Origin: Deltaproteobacteria bacterium
Lineage (GTDB): Bacteria > Desulfobacterota > SM23-61
Assembly (NCBI GenBank): GCA_016875165.1
Contig: VGSF01000001.1
Span: 1 to 64,000, forward strand
Direction: 5' to 3'
DNA: 64,000 nt
A program made the translations under genes and the position numbers. How positions within the stretch are numbered: the stretch's first letter is position 1; each line of letters starts with the position of its first letter. A model generated the notes under the pieces. That model did no database searches. It saw only the letters and a list, made by a program, of their open reading frames with translations, and was not told where the DNA came from. Positions 51,148 through 60,657 of the stretch are shown one piece after another.

Positions 51148-53937
51148 TCAATTGATTGCCTGTATTCCCACACATTTATATCTGATGTTGATAACCCCAT
51201 CATAAGCTGAACGAAGTTTGGCTTCCTCATTTCTGATGAGTATTTCTTTTTTATTTTCAAGAGTCGGGAGAGCATTTGAGGGGGAATGCTTCCCCCACCT
51301 ATTGTCTTGCAGTAGAACCAGGTCCTCCGGGAGTTCGGCTCCATCGAGCAGAAATTTCTTATAGAGTTCTCTTCTGGTTCCATCTTCGAAATCGATTGTA
51401 AATAGATAACGTGCTCCAAAATATGAGGGAATCCCGTCATTTTTTACATTCATGACTTCTCCGGATATCCCTTCCCTCTTTAAATAATCAATCAAAGCAT
51501 CTATAAGGGGATGACCTATCCCAAGCAGCTCAACATTTTTCTTTCTGGTTGATATCTTCCGGGAGAAGGTTACATTTTCATATAGAGTGGCCACATTGGG
51601 ATACTTCTTCAGCGCTGGGGGGACAATAATCTGAACCAGATCTCCTGAAGGTATAAAACTTCCTCCTAATCTCAAGATTGCCTTTTCCGTAAAACACCTT
51701 AAATCATCCAGGGTAAATTTCCCTTCAAGTTCTCTGTAATGTTCCAGATTAAAAGTCAAGAGATCCTGGGTGAGCTGCCGCAACGCCTCGCTTGCTTCCT
51801 TCGCTTTGAGGATCGCTTCGGAAATCTCTTTTTCGGTTCGTTTATAGTCTCGATTGACGAGCGCCTCCTTATAGAGGTCTTGATAATTTGCCGAAGAGCC
51901 GAGAAATCCGAGGATCTCCGATCTAAAATCCTCAGTCACCTCGCCTGTTACCGAGTCGACCTTGCCGATGGTTTGGGCGATTTCAAGAAGTTTCTCCTCA
52001 AGAATCGCATAGACCTTCTCTTCAATGGTTCCTTCAGCTACAAGACTATAAACCTGAGCTGTCTCGGTCTGGCCATATCGATGAATTCGGCCGATGCGCT
52101 GTTCCACGGCCATGGGATTCCAGGGCAAATCGTAGTTGAATAAAATGCGGCAGACCTGGAGGTTGATGCCCTCTCCCCCGGCTGTGGTCGAAAGCAGAAA
52201 TTGAGCGCCGTCTTCATCCCAGAAGGATTCACACGATGCGATCTTATCCTCCAAAGGGCCTCCTTTTAGAATGGCTATTTTTTCAGGAGGGTAATATTTT
52301 TCCAATTCCTTCTGGAGAAAATACAGCGTCTCAAGATATTGGGTGAATATGAGCATCTTTTCGTCCCGGTTTTCCTGTCGGAACTGTTCGATGGCCCGGA
52401 TTAAGGTATCAAATTTCCTATCCGCACGGTCGTCTATTAGGTCGATCAGTTCCTTTACCTTTTCTTCCTCGTTTGGGATATTGGCTTCAGCTTCGATGAC
52501 CTCGTCCTCTTTTTCTGTGGCATCCAGCGCCCAATGGGTCACTTCTTCTTCAAATTTCGGCCTTTTCTTAAGTCGCTGTTTCAAGCTTGTGATGTAAGCA
52601 TCAGCCTCAATGTAATCTATCCTGCCCCTGGTGAATGAAAGCAGATCGGCAACCACGCTCCGCATTAATTCTTGATAATGCACGATTTTTGAAGATACCT
52701 CTGCCCTGGTCAGTCCTCCATGGAATCCGCTTTCCAGGGCCATCTGTTTCCTGGCGTAAAGCGCAATCAAACGCCGTCGGAGGGCCTGTTTGATAGCCCT
52801 CGGGCTGGATGACATGATCTTCTGGAAAGTTGCCATGACAAACCCTACGGCCCGTTGCTGCTTGGTGGTTTTATCCTGCCCGAAGCCTGCGGCATCGTAT
52901 CCTTCTTTGAGGTAATCGGTAAGCTTATCGTAAAATCTCTGTTCCCGAATGGAAAGCTGGAACTTCTGTGTGGTGACCTGCCTCCGCGTAAAGATTGGGT
53001 TCCCCTGGGCATCCGTCACCTCTCTTTTGGTTCTCCTGAACATTACCCGACCTAAAAGACCTCTATTTTCTTGCATGGCTTCAGGCGCTTCAAAGAGTTG
53101 ATCATCTAAGAGTTGAATCAATGACCAGAACTGGTAAGCATTCCCTTGATGAGGTGTAGCGGTAAGAAATAGCAGATCTCTTGTCTTTCCCTTTAACCTC
53201 TCTGCCAACCGATAATTCTGTGTGATATCGATCTTTTTCCCATATTTTTTTCTTGTGAGATGATGAGCCTCATCGAAAACAATGAGGTCCCAATCCGGCC
53301 CTGGAGCCATTTTTTCCAATCTCTGGAGTTTTTTGATGGTATCAATTGAAATGATCGCCAGGTTATGCCGTTCCCAGGCAAGAGGGTTTGCATCGGTGAA
53401 ATCCTGGCCGAAGATGTCAAAATAGATCCGGAAGCAGTCTCTCATCTCGTTTCGCCAGTTTTCAACCAGACCTGCAGGGCAAACGATTAATACCCGCCTT
53501 GCGTCTCCTCGTGATAAAAGTTCCCTTATGATCATCCCCACTTCAATGGTCTTTCCAAGACCAACTTCATCCGCAACCAGAAATTTTCGTCTCGTCGCAT
53601 TTACAACCTGATGCGTTAACAGGATTTGATGGGGAAGAAGGTCCGTCCTGCTGTTAGAGAGTTTGCCGCCGGAATTTTCGAGGGGAAACTGGTAGGCCAA
53701 CTGTTTCAAAAAAAAATCTAAAGGATCGTTGGACTCGCCTTTCTGAAACCGTTGTAAGAGATCCGGTACAGGTTCCAGGAGATGTTGGGGAAAAGTCTCA
53801 AGTAATCTCTTGCCGTCTTTCTCAAAGACGACATCGACCAGGTATTCCCCATGTCGTTCCTCTACCCGGAGCACCTCTCCTGATCCAAGTTCCGGCCGAT
53901 AGATAACCTTAACTTTTGTATGCTCCTTGAGCTCCAT
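51148..53937 (-). CDS. SNF2/RapA-type helicase (BrxHII-like)
   Basis: The 929-residue protein has a SNF2 core: VADEVGLGKTIEVG (Walker A, residues 121-134), DEAH (222-225), LFLTATPHQGN (255-265), and a C-terminal helicase domain with LIFTQYLETLYFL, LLSTTAGGEGINLQ and NPMAVEQRIGRIHRYGQTE (residues about 540-660). An N-terminal segment of about 90 residues precedes it. It is the kind of helicase encoded in BREX type 3 (brxHII) and related defence islands. It would translocate on DNA and act with the methylase. REP repeats and a transposase separate it from the rest of the island. Confidence 0.85.
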   Translation of the reverse strand: MELKEHTKVKVIYRPELGSGEVLRVEERHGEYLVDVVFEKDGKRLLETFPQHLLEPVPDLLQRFQKGESNDPLDFFLKQLAYQFPLENSGGKLSNSRTDLLPHQILLTHQVVNATRRKFLVADEVGLGKTIEVGMIIRELLSRGDARRVLIVCPAGLVENWRNEMRDCFRIYFDIFGQDFTDANPLAWERHNLAIISIDTIKKLQRLEKMAPGPDWDLIVFDEAHHLTRKKYGKKIDITQNYRLAERLKGKTRDLLFLTATPHQGNAYQFWSLIQLLDDQLFEAPEAMQENRGLLGRVMFRRTKREVTDAQGNPIFTRRQVTTQKFQLSIREQRFYDKLTDYLKEGYDAAGFGQDKTTKQQRAVGFVMATFQKIMSSSPRAIKQALRRRLIALYARKQMALESGFHGGLTRAEVSSKIVHYQELMRSVVADLLSFTRGRIDYIEADAYITSLKQRLKKRPKFEEEVTHWALDATEKEDEVIEAEANIPNEEEKVKELIDLIDDRADRKFDTLIRAIEQFRQENRDEKMLIFTQYLETLYFLQKELEKYYPPEKIAILKGGPLEDKIASCESFWDEDGAQFLLSTTAGGEGINLQVCRILFNYDLPWNPMAVEQRIGRIHRYGQTETAQVYSLVAEGTIEEKVYAILEEKLLEIAQTIGKVDSVTGEVTEDFRSEILGFLGSSANYQDLYKEALVNRDYKRTEKEISEAILKAKEASEALRQLTQDLLTFNLEHYRELEGKFTLDDLRCFTEKAILRLGGSFIPSGDLVQIIVPPALKKYPNVATLYENVTFSRKISTRKKNVELLGIGHPLIDALIDYLKREGISGEVMNVKNDGIPSYFGARYLFTIDFEDGTRRELYKKFLLDGAELPEDLVLLQDNRWGKHSPSNALPTLENKKEILIRNEEAKLRSAYDGVINIRYKCVGIQAIN

Positions 53938-53958
53938 TTTGTCACCAAATTACAAATG

Positions 53959-54081
53959 ACACAGGCCAGAGGCCTGTGCTACCACTCTAAACACAGGCTG
54001 GAAGCCTGTGCTACCACTCTAAACACAGGCTGGAAGCCTGTGCCACCACTCTAAACACAGGCTGGAAGCCTGTGCCACCAG
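53959..54081. repeat. REP-like array, four 32-base units
   Basis: Four units start at 53959, 53991, 54023 and 54055, each with the palindrome CACAGGCTGGAAGCCTGTG (8-3-8) plus a CTACCACTCTAA-type spacer; the first unit has the CAGGCCAGAGGCC variant. They lie downstream of the transposase gene. A similar single copy lies at 54175-54195. Confidence 0.85.
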
Positions 54082-54193
54082 AAAAGTTTCTTTTGATTTT
54101 ACCTTTTAATAAAGGCCTTAATCTTTCAAGTTGATTCATTGTTTATAGACTTCATTAAGAAGGTGGCATAGGCCTCTGGCCTGTGTTGTAGTA

Positions 54194-54718
54194 TCAGGTC
54201 CTCTCATAAAGCCAAGGATACTTTTCCGGACTTTGGCATAAGCCAGTTTTCACCGGATTATTCCTGATATATTCCCATTTTTCCTTAAATTCCATCTCAT
54301 CACGCACAATGCGATCAAACCGTTCATCCTGCCAAATAGACCCATGTCTTTCTCTTTGCCGGTTTATTTGGTGGGCGCTAAAACTTTTAACGCTATGTAA
54401 GATCTCAGCCAAATCAAAAGTTCCTTCTTTACTCTGGATAAGAGGCTGAGCCAATGCATGTACATGGGTGGGCATGACGACAGCGGCATAGACTATCCAT
54501 TTACGATTATCCCAGTATCGAACTGCCTCCAACACTATTGTGCGTTCTTCTGGAGAGAGACCCTGTTCTTTTGCACAACGCCAGGTAAGGAAGTATATCC
54601 TTTCAGGTTCTTGCCAGTGAGGCAAGTTTCTTCTCGTAATCTTAAAAGAGGACACAGGCTGGAAGCCTGTGCTACTGATTTTGTTATCGACATGGGTTTG
54701 ACTCTTATGAAGTAGCAC
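54194..54718 (-). CDS. REP-associated tyrosine transposase (RAYT, Y1/HUH)
   Basis: This 174-residue protein carries the HUH motif (VVMPTHVHALAQPL near residue 100), preceded by LPHWQEPERIYFLTWRCAKEQ. The C-terminal FDRIVRDEMEFKEKWEYIRNNPVKTGLCQSPEKYPWLY holds the active-site tyrosine region typical of RAYTs. It is flanked on both sides by palindromic repeats that fit its likely substrate. Its N-terminus (SSTGFQPVSS) is encoded by a REP unit, so the true start may lie farther in. It sits inside the defence island. Confidence 0.88.
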   Translation of the reverse strand: MLLHKSQTHVDNKISSTGFQPVSSFKITRRNLPHWQEPERIYFLTWRCAKEQGLSPEERTIVLEAVRYWDNRKWIVYAAVVMPTHVHALAQPLIQSKEGTFDLAEILHSVKSFSAHQINRQRERHGSIWQDERFDRIVRDEMEFKEKWEYIRNNPVKTGLCQSPEKYPWLYERT

Positions 54719-55050
54719 GGGCCTCTGGCCTGTGCTTTCTATACACAGGCCGGAGGCCTGTGCTTTCTATACACAGGCCGGAGGCCTGTGCTTTCTATAC
54801 ACAGGCCGGAGGCCCGTGCTTTCTATACACAGGCCGGAGGCCTGTGCTTTCTATACACAGGCCGGAGGCCTGTGCTTTCTATACACAGGCCGGAGGCCCG
54901 TGCTTTCTATACACAGGCCGGAGGCCCGTGCTTTCTATACACAGGCCGGAGGCCCGTGCTTTCTATACACAGGCCGGAGGCCCGTGCTTTCTATACACAG
55001 GCCGGAGGCCTGTGCTTTCTATACACAGGCCGGAGGCCCGTGCTACTATC
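54715..55050. repeat. REP-like tandem array, twelve 28-base units
   Basis: Twelve units of exactly 28 bases run from 54715; the first is a variant (GGCCTCTGGCC core), and eleven others start at 54743 and every 28 bases after it. Each has the palindrome CACAGGCCGGAGGCCTGTG (or GGCCCGTG) and a CTTTCTATA-type link. There are no unique spacers, so it is not a CRISPR array. It lies between the RAYT gene and the 140-residue gene. Confidence 0.9.
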
Positions 55051-55471
55051 AACTTGACAAATTGAAACCTGTGGCGAAGACAGGAAATCCACGGATTTCA
55101 AGTCTGGTTGGGGTGCCAAAAATAATATCCATGGGGTATTTTCCCATCCGGTATTCCAGCCAGAAAGAATCAGCCTTAAAGAGTTTCCCTTTACAGGAAA
55201 TCTGCACTTCGACCATCTTTCGCTCAAGGGTCGCTGCTGCTGATTGGAGGATTTTGTGGATGGCAAGCGAGATCTTCTCCCGATCTTCTGCCAGATACAA
55301 GACCTCATCAATACCGATAACCATAAAGGAAGATAATCTTGGTATTCCTTCGGCTCCACCTCTTATCTCTCGAAGAAAGTCGAGAAGGCCGATTTTGATT
55401 TCGTTGGGAGCAATGCCATCCTCCTTGTAAATATTCAGATAACGCTCTTCTAATATCTTATAGCCAGGCAT
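55049..55471 (-). CDS. Unknown 140-residue defence-island protein
   Basis: The product starts MPGYKILEERYLNIYKEDGIAPNEIKIGLLDFLREIRGG. It contains FMVIGIDEVLYLAEDREKISLAIHKILQSAAATLERKMVEVQISCKGKLFKADSFWLEYRMGKYPMDIIFG and ends in a VFATGFNLSS tail. I do not recognise the family. There is no signal peptide or membrane segment, and no obvious catalytic motif. The start lies one base after the DUF1156 gene's stop (55473), so it is translated with the methylase. The 28-base array begins right after its stop. Confidence 0.6.
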   Translation of the reverse strand: MPGYKILEERYLNIYKEDGIAPNEIKIGLLDFLREIRGGAEGIPRLSSFMVIGIDEVLYLAEDREKISLAIHKILQSAAATLERKMVEVQISCKGKLFKADSFWLEYRMGKYPMDIIFGTPTRLEIRGFPVFATGFNLSS

Positions 55472-55472
55472 T

Positions 55473-58454
55473 TCACACCTCGATTAAACTGAGCACCTTG
55501 CTGATTGGCTCCCGAAAGGTGGGGTTTTTCTCTCTCATGTATTCGAGTGAAACCCGAATCTGCGGAACGATTGGGCGGAACTCATTCAACCACGGAACGA
55601 TATTCTCCGAGGTGCCGGCAAGGCCCATTAGATACTGAAGCGCATCAACCAGGGGTATTCTATCGAATTTGGCCTCTTCCATCTCCGGAAAGAGAAACTT
55701 CTGGTCAATGGTCTTTCTTGTGTTAAGAAAAACTTTCTGAAGTTCTTTGTATCTTTCGTCCGGAAGTTTTACCTCATAAGTTCTTCCGCGCTTGGCTCGG
55801 CCTTTCCTGATCACGCCTGCCTTAATGAGCGCCTCCGGCTCCATGATGCCTCTTGTTGTCTTATGGACCTCGTCGCTCTGGATTTCTTTCCGGTCACATA
55901 GGCAGGTGAGGTAAACATAGCTGATTGGGTCTATGTGCTCTAATTCCGATGGGAGTGCACGCTGGGCAGATACAATCTGCTCCACCATCATGCGGATGGC
56001 AGTCAGGGCTTCCTGAAGAGGAACCACTTCCCCTTTATAATCGACAATCTGGCCATAATGCCTGCTGTATAACTCAAGGCATTTCCCTATTAAGATGATA
56101 TTTACGTCTGGCGGTGATAATTTTTCCTTTCCATATCGTCCGGATTCTATCACCTTGATCTCTTCCCGCGCTTTTTGACGTATCTCCTGACGCACCCCTG
56201 CCCAGGATCGCTGTTTTCCGTTGCCCTGGTTCAGTTTTTTCCTGCAGACATGGATGAGGTCATAGGAGATCGCCTGTTTGTCCATGAGATGCAGTGAGCT
56301 TTCAGATTCGCTATGGATGGGATAAATGGCTTCGATTACAAAGCCCGCATTGCATAAAGATTCAAGTAGTGATTCCCAGGCGCTTCCCTCGGAATGGTGA
56401 AATGTGAAGACCATCAATCCACCATCAGCAAGATTTTCATTGCATCTTTTCCATACTTCAATAAGTCCATTTTTATAATCCGTAGCTGTTTTGCCGCGGG
56501 TAGGATTTTCGATGATCTCTTCTGCCTTGGGAGTGGTCTCAGGAGCAAAGCAAGGATAATTTTTAGAAAGAATTAATCGCAGCCAGACGTAGAAAAAGTC
56601 TGCAAGCTCAGAGTAATTGACATTGCCAGCATAGGGCGGGTCAGTAATAATGAAGCTCATCTTTTCAGAACAATTTATATTTTGCGAATTGCTACATTCC
56701 AAAGAACAGTTATTTTTATTCCCGATTATAATTTCTTCTGATTGTATGTTTTTATTCTTGATATCATCAAAAATTTTTCGATCGAATGGTTTGAAATTGA
56801 ATTCTTTCCCATCAATAACAGCTTCAAAAAGTGAAGAAAACGTGCCCATCCCTATAGATGTGCCCCATACACTACTTTCGCATATTGTAGATTTTGGTTG
56901 AAAATCATGCCTTGCAAAAATCTGTCGAATACAATCTCTCTGCCAAATATAAGAACAGAAGTCACTCATATTATTTAGGAGGTTTTTAAACCCACTTAAT
57001 AGCATCTCCTTTAAAACCTGATCTTCTTCCTCTCCGATGGCCTTGAGGAGTGTGCTTAGGCAAAGCAACTGCCTTGGGTTAAACATCTGATGCCAGTATC
57101 TAAAATGATGTTCTAATAGTCTATGAGTTTCTTGACCGTCCGGTATTTCACTTTTGGGGTACGGAAGATCCCCTTTCTCCTTTTCCCATCTCTTTTCAGC
57201 ATCCTGATACCTCTTTAAGTCAGAAGGAGTAATCTTCTTGAAAAACTTCCCATTATTGTCTTTGATGTTGCAAATATGGGTAACTTCCTGCTTTCTATTC
57301 TTCGAATTCCCTAAAAGGTCAGTTTCTTCAAAACCTCCATCTCCTGCACATTCAGGGCAGTACCCCTCAATGGCGTAAGGTGTGGTTGGAAGAAGTTGGT
57401 CCCCGGGAAGTTTCCTAATGGAATTGATGACTTTATCCTTGACCCCGCAGGAAGGGCAGATAAAGCTTCCTTTTTCTGAAATGTTTCCTTTATGGGGTGA
57501 ATAAGTTTTTGAACATACCGGGCAGGTGGCTTCATCCGGAAGTGTTCCCCGATATTGCCAAACGGAGCTGCAATGGGGACAGAGAAGGACTGCCAACGGG
57601 ACTTTCTTCTTTTCCTTTTTGACCGTATTGACCGGTCCCACCACGATTGTCTTAGAGCACCACGGGCACTTCACATCTTTCTCAACCGGATTATAAGGAG
57701 CCCATCGTTTATTGCTTCTTAGGTCACCGGACGCATCCCTTGGGTTGTTGACCATCAGGGTTTCTTCAGGGATGAGCGATGCTCTCCCTATATCGAGGTC
57801 GAATTCCTTGCTGCAGGAACTACATTTGTAATCCGGAAGATAACGAACAGTAGGTGATTTCATGGCAATGATGTAATCCGAAAATAAAGGGACCGGTTTC
57901 CGGCAGGTGGGATTCGTGCAGATGGCTGATTTGACCCAGAAGGTGTAGATTATATCGGCTTCTTCTCGCCCTGCTCCGCAGCAGGGGCACTCGGTCTTGT
58001 AATGACTCAGGAGTTCTTCCTTTAATGTTTTTCCGCTTGAGGCAGGTCTTTCTTCCAGCCGCTTAAAGGCCGCTTTCAAATCTTCAATATTTACAGGTTC
58101 GACTTCGGTTTTTACGATGAACCAGGCCACGGGATTGAGATCGATACCGGTGACGTGGCATCCCAGGCGAAGCGCTTCAACTACTGTCGTGCCTCCGCCC
58201 ATGAAAGGGTCAAGGATTCTAACCCCGTTGGTATCGGGATCATGGGTGTGGTCTTTATAAAACTCGCCCATGATGTCGGTCCCGGCAGGCTTCATGGCTC
58301 CAAGGAGGATAGCCCTGAAGACACAGGAAGCTCTTCGGGCAAACCATTTGTGCATCTGGTAGATAGGTTTGAAGGCATTCCTCTCGGGAACAGCAAGGCG
58401 GTTAATTTCAACGATGGGAAAACTCTCTTCAATTGCTCTTTTTAAATTTTCCAT
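55473..58454 (-). CDS. DUF1156 adenine-specific DNA methylase (PglXI-like)
   Basis: The 993-residue protein has a DUF1156 N-terminus (VEINRLAVPERNAFKPIYQMHKWFARRASCVFRAILLGA), the SAM site ILDPFMGGGTTVVEALRLGCHVTGIDLNP near residues 80-108, and a DPPY motif (ITDPPYAGNVNYSELADFF) near residue 604. Between them are several CxxC zinc-ribbon segments (residues about 150-360). The order fits the COG1743 methylase (pglXI) of BREX type 3. It would methylate adenine to mark self DNA. It lies between the Fic gene and the 140-residue gene. Confidence 0.88.
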   Translation of the reverse strand: MENLKRAIEESFPIVEINRLAVPERNAFKPIYQMHKWFARRASCVFRAILLGAMKPAGTDIMGEFYKDHTHDPDTNGVRILDPFMGGGTTVVEALRLGCHVTGIDLNPVAWFIVKTEVEPVNIEDLKAAFKRLEERPASSGKTLKEELLSHYKTECPCCGAGREEADIIYTFWVKSAICTNPTCRKPVPLFSDYIIAMKSPTVRYLPDYKCSSCSKEFDLDIGRASLIPEETLMVNNPRDASGDLRSNKRWAPYNPVEKDVKCPWCSKTIVVGPVNTVKKEKKKVPLAVLLCPHCSSVWQYRGTLPDEATCPVCSKTYSPHKGNISEKGSFICPSCGVKDKVINSIRKLPGDQLLPTTPYAIEGYCPECAGDGGFEETDLLGNSKNRKQEVTHICNIKDNNGKFFKKITPSDLKRYQDAEKRWEKEKGDLPYPKSEIPDGQETHRLLEHHFRYWHQMFNPRQLLCLSTLLKAIGEEEDQVLKEMLLSGFKNLLNNMSDFCSYIWQRDCIRQIFARHDFQPKSTICESSVWGTSIGMGTFSSLFEAVIDGKEFNFKPFDRKIFDDIKNKNIQSEEIIIGNKNNCSLECSNSQNINCSEKMSFIITDPPYAGNVNYSELADFFYVWLRLILSKNYPCFAPETTPKAEEIIENPTRGKTATDYKNGLIEVWKRCNENLADGGLMVFTFHHSEGSAWESLLESLCNAGFVIEAIYPIHSESESSLHLMDKQAISYDLIHVCRKKLNQGNGKQRSWAGVRQEIRQKAREEIKVIESGRYGKEKLSPPDVNIILIGKCLELYSRHYGQIVDYKGEVVPLQEALTAIRMMVEQIVSAQRALPSELEHIDPISYVYLTCLCDRKEIQSDEVHKTTRGIMEPEALIKAGVIRKGRAKRGRTYEVKLPDERYKELQKVFLNTRKTIDQKFLFPEMEEAKFDRIPLVDALQYLMGLAGTSENIVPWLNEFRPIVPQIRVSLEYMREKNPTFREPISKVLSLIEV

Positions 58455-58523
58455 GGTTAGATGGTCTCACAAAAAGCCCAGAAACATATTACCTAATTCA
58501 CTACCTATTTCATTGGATATTAC

Positions 58524-59576
58524 CTATTTCCATTTAGCCGTCTTCTCCCACTCAGCGCTCTGTCCCCTGCCGAGACATTTGACCTTCCCAGATGATCGTA
58601 GATTCTTCAAGACTAAACGGATTAAATCCAAACTTACACCCGGACACTCCTTCTGAATGTCGGAAATCCGAAAAGGACTAAGGTGCCGCCGAATAATACT
58701 CATTACAAGTTCGGTCTTAGCGCCTTTGGGAGAAGTAATCTGCCCAACCCTCTCTTCAAACTCTCGATAAGCAGTTTTGAGAATATAAAGAATGTAGTTA
58801 ACATAAGGCCAGGGGTTATGCTTGCCTTCGTGCCAGCGGTCGGAACTCTCTTCCAATGTCTCATAATAGCGGTCTTTGTTCTGCTCGATTAGCCGTTCGA
58901 GACTGATGTAACGGCCAACTTCATACGCCAGGTGGTAGCATTGGAGTAAAAGCAAGAGACGTGAAACTCGACCATTTCCATCCCTGAATGGATGGATGCA
59001 AAGAAAATCAAGGTTAAAGGCTGCCATAGCGATAAGAGGATGCACCCATCTTTCAAAAATACAGTGGTCCCATATTTTGATCAAGTCATGCATAAAGGGT
59101 GGGGTTTGGGTTGCCTCAACAGGCTTGAACCTTATCCGCTCCCGACCATTGGCATACCTTTCGATAATATCGCCATCTCTTTCTTTGTATTTCCCCGCAT
59201 CCCATATATCCCCACGACAAAACCGATGGAAATTCAAAATAGTTTCCTCTGACACGGGTAGACTCTTGCCTTGTTTGTGAATAAGCTTGAGCGCGTCCCG
59301 GTAACCCCGCACTTCTTCTTCATCCCGGTCACGCAACACAGGTTTCCCGAAGACGAGAGTATGAATGCGGGTTTGATCAACAGTAACCCCTTCAATCCGA
59401 TTTGAAGAGACTGCACTTTCAATTATTGCGCTCTCACGCAAGACTTTCAGTTTCTGAGGAGACTGTTTTGTAAAGAGATCCTGTTTGCCGCGGGCTTCAC
59501 CTAAGTCAGCCATATACCAAGAAGTAGATGATGGGATGGATTCTGGTTTAAGGGAAAACTGGCGAAGGGTCATCAT
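58524..59576 (-). CDS. Fic-domain AMP transferase-like protein
   Basis: The 350-residue protein contains the Fic motif HPFRDGNGR (residues 195-203) and an inhibitory-helix motif SNRIEG (residues 58-63, S-x3-E-G), so it is a self-inhibited class II-type Fic protein. The C-terminal 60 residues look like a winged-helix DNA-binding region (FRISDIQKECPGVSLDLIRLVLKNLRSSGKVKCL). It could attach AMP or a related group to a target. It lies between the PglZ and DUF1156 genes on the same strand, with 70-82 base gaps, so it is part of the operon. Confidence 0.9.
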   Translation of the reverse strand: MMTLRQFSLKPESIPSSTSWYMADLGEARGKQDLFTKQSPQKLKVLRESAIIESAVSSNRIEGVTVDQTRIHTLVFGKPVLRDRDEEEVRGYRDALKLIHKQGKSLPVSEETILNFHRFCRGDIWDAGKYKERDGDIIERYANGRERIRFKPVEATQTPPFMHDLIKIWDHCIFERWVHPLIAMAAFNLDFLCIHPFRDGNGRVSRLLLLLQCYHLAYEVGRYISLERLIEQNKDRYYETLEESSDRWHEGKHNPWPYVNYILYILKTAYREFEERVGQITSPKGAKTELVMSIIRRHLSPFRISDIQKECPGVSLDLIRLVLKNLRSSGKVKCLGRGQSAEWEKTAKWK

Positions 59577-59658
59577 ATGTCAATATTCCTCATTTCAATT
59601 TAAGGCAACCGCTGAGATTGCTTCACTTCGTTCGCAATGACACCTGGCGGATGTCAAC

Positions 59659-60657
59659 TTATTCAAGTCGTTCACTATAAATTGGCTCCAGTTCAATCCA
59701 CGGAACCAGCATTTCCATTAAAGAAAGACCGCCGTGCTTGTAAAGTCTGGAGGCGGCATCTCCGGTTGATTTTGTCTTGACCCGGCCTTTAATCATGGCC
59801 ACATTGTGAACAGTATCTATGAAAACATCGTCGCTCTGGGGCGGATGTGGCTTTTCACTCAAGGAGACATTCCGGTCGTTTCCGAAATATTCATTCAACT
59901 CCCTCTGTTCGGAGGAAGATGTCCTTGGAAAATCCATTCCTGAACCGAAAAAGATGTACCCATGGTCGCTGGTAACGATAATTCTTTTTTTCTCTTTAAT
60001 CTGCTGGACGGTGTTTACCCAGGCGGTCTCAAAAAGGACGTGGATATTTTCAAAATGGTTTTCAAACTTTGCTCCGCTGTCCCTGTATGTCAAATCCGGA
60101 AAAGAGGACCAGACAAGCAGTGGAGATCCCTCATAGTCCCCTGAAAGCGCCAGGCCATAATTCTGGTGGTATATAGCTGAAATTCCTTTCCCTTTCAATT
60201 CTTTCCTCCCCTGTAACTGTGAAGGTCCGATACGGCCGCATGGGAATTCTCGCTCGATGAAATCAACAGTCTCTGAGGGGATGGCAGCGAGTGAAGAATC
60301 GGCATTGGTGACTTTGAGCCCGGATTTCCCTGCGAGGGTTAAAATGATGGGGATTTCCCTGATAGACAGACCATCAAAAACTACGACGGCTGTCCCCGAG
60401 TCAGAAAGGACGTTGAGAAGCCTCTTCGTAGGATCTGTTGTTGAAAGAAGCTCGTCATAAATTCTACCCGCAGCAGAGGAGATCAATGACTCGAAACGGT
60501 TAATCTCTTCTTCGCCCTTGTGAAGAAAGTCGATCCTGCTGCTATTTGAATAGCGATCACAACTCCATACTTCATTTAGCAGCCAATCTTTGATCCAGGG
60601 AAGACGCGGCCCGGGGTCGATTAATTTGTTGAACAAGGCATAGCCTGTTTTCTCCAT
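59659..60657 (-). CDS. PglZ-domain alkaline-phosphatase-superfamily protein
   Basis: The 332-residue protein carries two metal-site motifs of the PglZ type: AVVVFDGLSIREIPI near residues 90-104 and IIVTSDHGYIFFGSG near residues 226-240. The middle has strands such as LLVWSSFPDLTYRDSGAKFENHFENI. It is shorter than classical PglZ (about 800 residues). I chose ATG 60657, with AAGGAGAG before it. It would act as a phosphodiesterase-like partner of the BrxC-like ATPase. It is the second gene of the operon. Confidence 0.85.
   Translation of the reverse strand: MEKTGYALFNKLIDPGPRLPWIKDWLLNEVWSCDRYSNSSRIDFLHKGEEEINRFESLISSAAGRIYDELLSTTDPTKRLLNVLSDSGTAVVVFDGLSIREIPIILTLAGKSGLKVTNADSSLAAIPSETVDFIEREFPCGRIGPSQLQGRKELKGKGISAIYHQNYGLALSGDYEGSPLLVWSSFPDLTYRDSGAKFENHFENIHVLFETAWVNTVQQIKEKKRIIVTSDHGYIFFGSGMDFPRTSSSEQRELNEYFGNDRNVSLSEKPHPPQSDDVFIDTVHNVAMIKGRVKTKSTGDAASRLYKHGGLSLMEMLVPWIELEPIYSERLE

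Noticed and set aside
54715-55050. CRISPR array
   Set aside because: The units follow each other with no unique spacers, and each is a palindrome of REP type. No cas genes are present.
54732-55430. Long open frames on the + strand through the 28-base array
   Set aside because: They are translations of a tandem repeat whose 28-base period keeps all three frames open, and they run antisense to real genes.
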